This document shows, in pieces, positions 4,849-6,541 of a stretch of DNA of 6,541 nucleotides. The notes below the pieces were generated by a model. That model was not told where the DNA came from and did no database searches. It saw nothing but the letters and a program-made list of their open reading frames with translations. The position numbers and the translations under genes are program-made. Each line of letters begins with the position of its first letter. The stretch's first letter is position 1. Source of the DNA: Caldifarciminota bacterium (lineage in GTDB: Bacteria; Hydrothermota; Tepidihabitantia; Tepidihabitantales; Tepidihabitantaceae); the NCBI GenBank assembly GCA_903908785.1, contig CAIVTL010000636.1, positions 1 through 6,541 on the forward strand. Reading direction: 5' to 3'.

Positions 4849-5712
4849 ATGAAGGACGAGCTACGAGTTATGAGTTGCGGGTTACGAGTTGCCGGAGCCG
4901 GCAGGAGGAATCTTGTGCGCTGGGTCCTGCCGGCGGTGCTGCTTATCGCCGCGTGCCTCTACACGTACAAGCTTGAAGTGCCCGAAACGCACACGTACCC
5001 GGCGACCGGCATCAATGCCCTGAGCGCCGAGACACAGAGCGGCGACATAGCCGTAACCGCGTCCGCGGATACGACCATCACCGTTGACGTCCTGAAGTCC
5101 GCCTACGGACGGAACAAGGCCGATGCCGAGAAGGCGATTGCGACCGTGGTGTTCAGCGACACGATTGCCGGCGGCGAGCTCCGGCTCAAGGCCGACATGC
5201 CCTCCGGCCCGCGGCCTTATGGCGCCAGTCTCACCATTACCGCCCGGGAGAGCACCGACCTTGCTCTCTCAACCACCAACGGCGGCATCTCAGTCTCGAG
5301 CACGCGCGGCTCGATTACCGCCACGACGACCAACGGCGACGTCGAACTGACCGGCACTGCCGGGGCGGCCACCGTGTCGACCACGAACGGCAAGCTGAAC
5401 GTGCAGGTCCACAGCGGCGCGGTTGACGGCACGACCACCAACGGCAAGATTGACTGCGACCTCGCCGCGCTCGGGCCCACCGAAAACGTCGGGCTCGCGA
5501 CCACGAACGGCGCCGTAACGCTGCTGTTGCCCGCCGACGTGTCCGCCGTCATCGACGCAACCAACACCAACGGCACCATCACCATCTACGACTTCACGGT
5601 CATCTACGAACAGCAGACCACGACCCACCTCCGCGGCCGCATCGGTTCCGGCGCATCGACTATCACCATCACCACCACCGACGGCGACATCACGGTCCGC
5701 CGCCGGTCATGA
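4849..5712 (+). CDS. DUF4097-type beta-repeat protein, likely lipoprotein
   Basis: A 287-residue protein. From about residue 45 it is composed of short beta strands with T-T-N-G turns; the Asn/Asp falls at residues 144, 162, 180, 198, 220, 241 and 278, an 18-residue period for the first four, as expected of a beta-solenoid. This is the DUF4097 (adhesin-like, 'beta strand repeat') pattern, whose role is unknown. Two starts are possible. ATG 4849 follows AAGGAG (4837-4842) by six bases but makes the first residues out of a 7-base repeat array. GTG 4915 follows AGGAGG (4903-4908) by six bases and gives MRWVLPAVLLIAAC, an ideal lipoprotein signal with the lipid-bearing Cys at residue 36 of the long form. 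I list the long form, yet the short one (265 residues) is biologically more convincing. If the long form is made, the segment around 25-40 could serve as a membrane anchor. It ends one base before the regulator gene. Confidence 0.88.
   Translation: MKDELRVMSCGLRVAGAGRRNLVRWVLPAVLLIAACLYTYKLEVPETHTYPATGINALSAETQSGDIAVTASADTTITVDVLKSAYGRNKADAEKAIATVVFSDTIAGGELRLKADMPSGPRPYGASLTITARESTDLALSTTNGGISVSSTRGSITATTTNGDVELTGTAGAATVSTTNGKLNVQVHSGAVDGTTTNGKIDCDLAALGPTENVGLATTNGAVTLLLPADVSAVIDATNTNGTITIYDFTVIYEQQTTTHLRGRIGSGASTITITTTDGDITVRRRS
4858..4892. repeat. 7-base repeat array, unit GAGTTRY, inside a reading frame
   Basis: Five units in exact register: GAGCTAC, GAGTTAT, GAGTTGC, GGGTTAC, GAGTTGC. 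The array lies between two ribosome-binding sites and is read as residues 4-15 of the long DUF4097 form. Seven is not a multiple of three, so each unit is read in a different frame and the protein shows only a faint repeat (LRV twice). Confidence 0.8.
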
Positions 5713-5713
5713 C

Positions 5714-6055
5714 ATGAAACGGGAACCCCGGGCCCGCGACCGAGAGTCGAAAGTATATATGGAAAGCTGCATGGACACGGCCGGGGCCGAGCGGTTTGCG
5801 CTTGTCTTCAAAGCACTGGGGCATCCGCTGCGGTTGCAGATAGTCACCGGCCTGCTCAACCAGGAGTGCAACGTGAAGTACATGACTGAGCGTCTGGGAG
5901 TAGCCCAGGCCACGCTATCGCAGCAACTGGCTGTGCTCAGGGCGGCCGGGGTGCTGAAGCATGAAAGAAAAGGCAATCAGGTCTGTTACCGGGTGGCAAA
6001 GCCCTGGCTTCGCGAGCTCGTGCGCCTTGTCACCAGGGAACGGCAGGAGGACTGA
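5714..6055 (+). CDS. ArsR-family winged-helix transcription regulator
   Basis: A 113-residue ArsR/SmtB-type DNA-binding protein. After a charged lead it has the family opening F-K-A-L-G-H-P-L-R-L at about 32-41, a helix ending NQEC, the helix-turn-helix T-E-R-L-G-V-A-Q-A-T-L-S-Q-Q-L-A-V-L-R-A-A-G at 58-79, and a wing K-H-E-R-K-G-N-Q-V-C-Y-R-V. The metal-binding ELCxC motif of ArsR is missing: the equivalent place has a lone Cys52. Other cysteines are Cys19 and Cys91, so a thiol or persulfide sensor is possible; metal sensing through the classic site is not. The start is uncertain. ATG 5714 is one base after the preceding stop and could be translated by coupling; ATG 5759 gives a 98-residue protein of typical family length but has only a weak ribosome-binding site. 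It sits four bases before trxA, and probably controls its own operon or a nearby promoter. Confidence 0.9.
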   Translation: MKREPRARDRESKVYMESCMDTAGAERFALVFKALGHPLRLQIVTGLLNQECNVKYMTERLGVAQATLSQQLAVLRAAGVLKHERKGNQVCYRVAKPWLRELVRLVTRERQED

Positions 6056-6059
6056 ACAA

Positions 6060-6383
6060 ATGGCCGAAGTGAAGCACGTCAACGATAACACATTTGAGAC
6101 CGAGGTTCTGAAGTCGGCGCTGCCCGTTCTGGTGGATTTCTGGGCACCGTGGTGCGGCCCGTGCAAGATGATTGGTCCGATTGTGGAAAGCCTGGCCGGC
6201 CGGTACGATGGCAAGCTCGTAGTCTGCAAGGTCAACACCGACGAGAGTCCGTCCACGCCCGGTAAGTACAACGTCCAGGGCATTCCCACCCTGATCGTCG
6301 TCAAAGGCGGCAAGGAAGTTGCTCGCCATGTCGGCTACGCGTCCGAGGCGGCGCTCGCCGCCGAAATCGAACCCCACCTCTAG
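6060..6383 (+). CDS. trxA: Thioredoxin
   Basis: A 107-residue classical thioredoxin of full length with no signal peptide, therefore cytoplasmic. It reduces disulfides in target proteins and is recycled by thioredoxin reductase (not in this window). The active site W-C-G-P-C is at residues 31-35, preceded by the strand VLVDFWAPW with the buried Asp26; the cis-proline loop is G-I-P-T-L at 74-78 with Pro76, and the C-terminal helix ends ALAAEIEPHL. An additional Cys56 lies in the strand LVVCKVN, and the following segment reads DESPSTPGKYNV where the common form is D-x-N-x-x-x-A-x-x-Y-x-V. The start ATG 6060 follows AGGAGG (6045-6050) by nine bases; the frame extends upstream only through the regulator gene. 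It is the last gene of the run, followed directly by a 7-base repeat array and hairpins. Confidence 0.97.
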   Translation: MAEVKHVNDNTFETEVLKSALPVLVDFWAPWCGPCKMIGPIVESLAGRYDGKLVVCKVNTDESPSTPGKYNVQGIPTLIVVKGGKEVARHVGYASEAALAAEIEPHL

Positions 6384-6418
6384 CGATTTTCGATTGACGA
6401 TTGACGATTGCCGATTGG
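6384..6418. repeat. 7-base repeat array, unit CGATTGN
   Basis: Five units in perfect register begin on the base after the trxA stop: CGATTTT, CGATTGA, CGATTGA, CGATTGC, CGATTGG. The next seven bases (CGACCGG) look like a decayed sixth unit and lead into the first hairpin. The core CGATTG is conserved and the last base varies, as in the AATTCCN array. Confidence 0.88.
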
Positions 6419-6421
6419 CGA

Positions 6422-6480
6422 CCGGTTGTCTGAAACCGGCCGCTGCCTGCGCATGAGCGGCCCGGTATTCAAACCGCTCA
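6422..6480 (+). other. Three chained inverted repeats after trxA
   Basis: Hairpin 1: CCGGTT (6422-6427) with AACCGG (6434-6439). Hairpin 2: GGCCGCT (6438-6444) with AGCGGCC (6456-6462). Hairpin 3: TGAGCGG (6454-6460) with CCGCTCA (6474-6480). Neighbouring stems share bases, so only 1 and 3 can form together, or 2 alone. No T-tract follows. It may end the operon transcript or be part of a structured RNA cut by the window edge. Confidence 0.45.
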
Positions 6481-6510
6481 CCCAATCGGTCCTTAGACGT
6501 CTCCGCGAAC

Positions 6511-6534
6511 TGACTACGCCGGAGCGGGTAGTCA
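6511..6534. other. Perfect inverted repeat near the window end
   Basis: TGACTAC (6511-6517) and GTAGTCA (6528-6534) are perfect arms around a ten-base centre. Part of that centre, CGGAG (6520-6524), can pair instead with CTCCG (6501-6505). It could be an operator or a hairpin of a downstream leader; the following sequence is outside the window. Confidence 0.4.
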
Positions 6535-6541
6535 CCGACCC

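Noticed and set aside
5864..5890. Metal-binding site of an arsenic-type ArsR regulator
   Set aside because: The ELCxC motif is not present; only one Cys occurs at this position, so arsenic or zinc sensing through it is not supported.
6456..6485. tRNA T-arm-like sequence (GGTATTCAAACC)
   Set aside because: The loop would have six bases instead of seven, and no acceptor, D or anticodon arm can be drawn around it.

Overview
The window reads as chromosomal DNA from a GC-rich, uncultured-type bacterium. All supported genes lie on the plus strand. Two genes carry export signals and one has a possible lipoprotein signal, so a cell envelope with an outer membrane is plausible. The mix of secreted barrel-like, DUF4097-like and WG-repeat proteins with spacer DNA made of short 7-base repeats resembles candidate-phylum genomes (WOR-3/Zixibacteria type). 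That placement is an impression, not a demonstration.

Layout. Positions 1-420 hold little that is intact: a pyrimidine-rich start, then a reading frame (88-420) that looks like the C-terminal end of a uracil-DNA-glycosylase-like protein without its N-terminal part. Positions 560-1789 encode a cytoplasmic WG-repeat protein with eleven repeats. About 330 gene-free bases follow and end in two 7-base repeat arrays. A compact hicB-hicA toxin-antitoxin operon (2119-2552) comes next, with a promoter overlapped by an inverted repeat. Positions 2687-3994 encode a secreted protein whose C-terminal third looks like a C1q/TNF-type or phage-tail-type jelly roll. A strong pair of overlapping hairpins follows it. 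The last block (4135-6383) is a tight four-gene run: a secreted, probably outer-membrane beta-barrel protein, a DUF4097-type adhesin-like lipoprotein, an ArsR-family regulator and a thioredoxin. The final 120 bases carry a 7-base array and several competing inverted repeats.

The most striking points are these. (1) The genes at 2687 and 4135 are preceded by the same promoter cassette: 47 identical bases with TTGACA-16-TATACT, continuing with few changes through the ribosome-binding site into related signal peptides, although the mature proteins look unrelated. (2) Four arrays of exactly 7-base units, each with a different core sequence, occur in 4.5 kb; one is translated as the first residues of the DUF4097 protein. 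(3) All three recognisable promoters place the predicted transcription start almost on the Shine-Dalgarno sequence, giving leaders of only about 15 bases.

Working together: the 4135-6383 run probably acts as one transcript from the 4086 promoter, linking two envelope proteins to a thiol-based redox protein and a DNA-binding regulator with three cysteines. Redox-responsive control of the envelope genes is an inference from gene order only.
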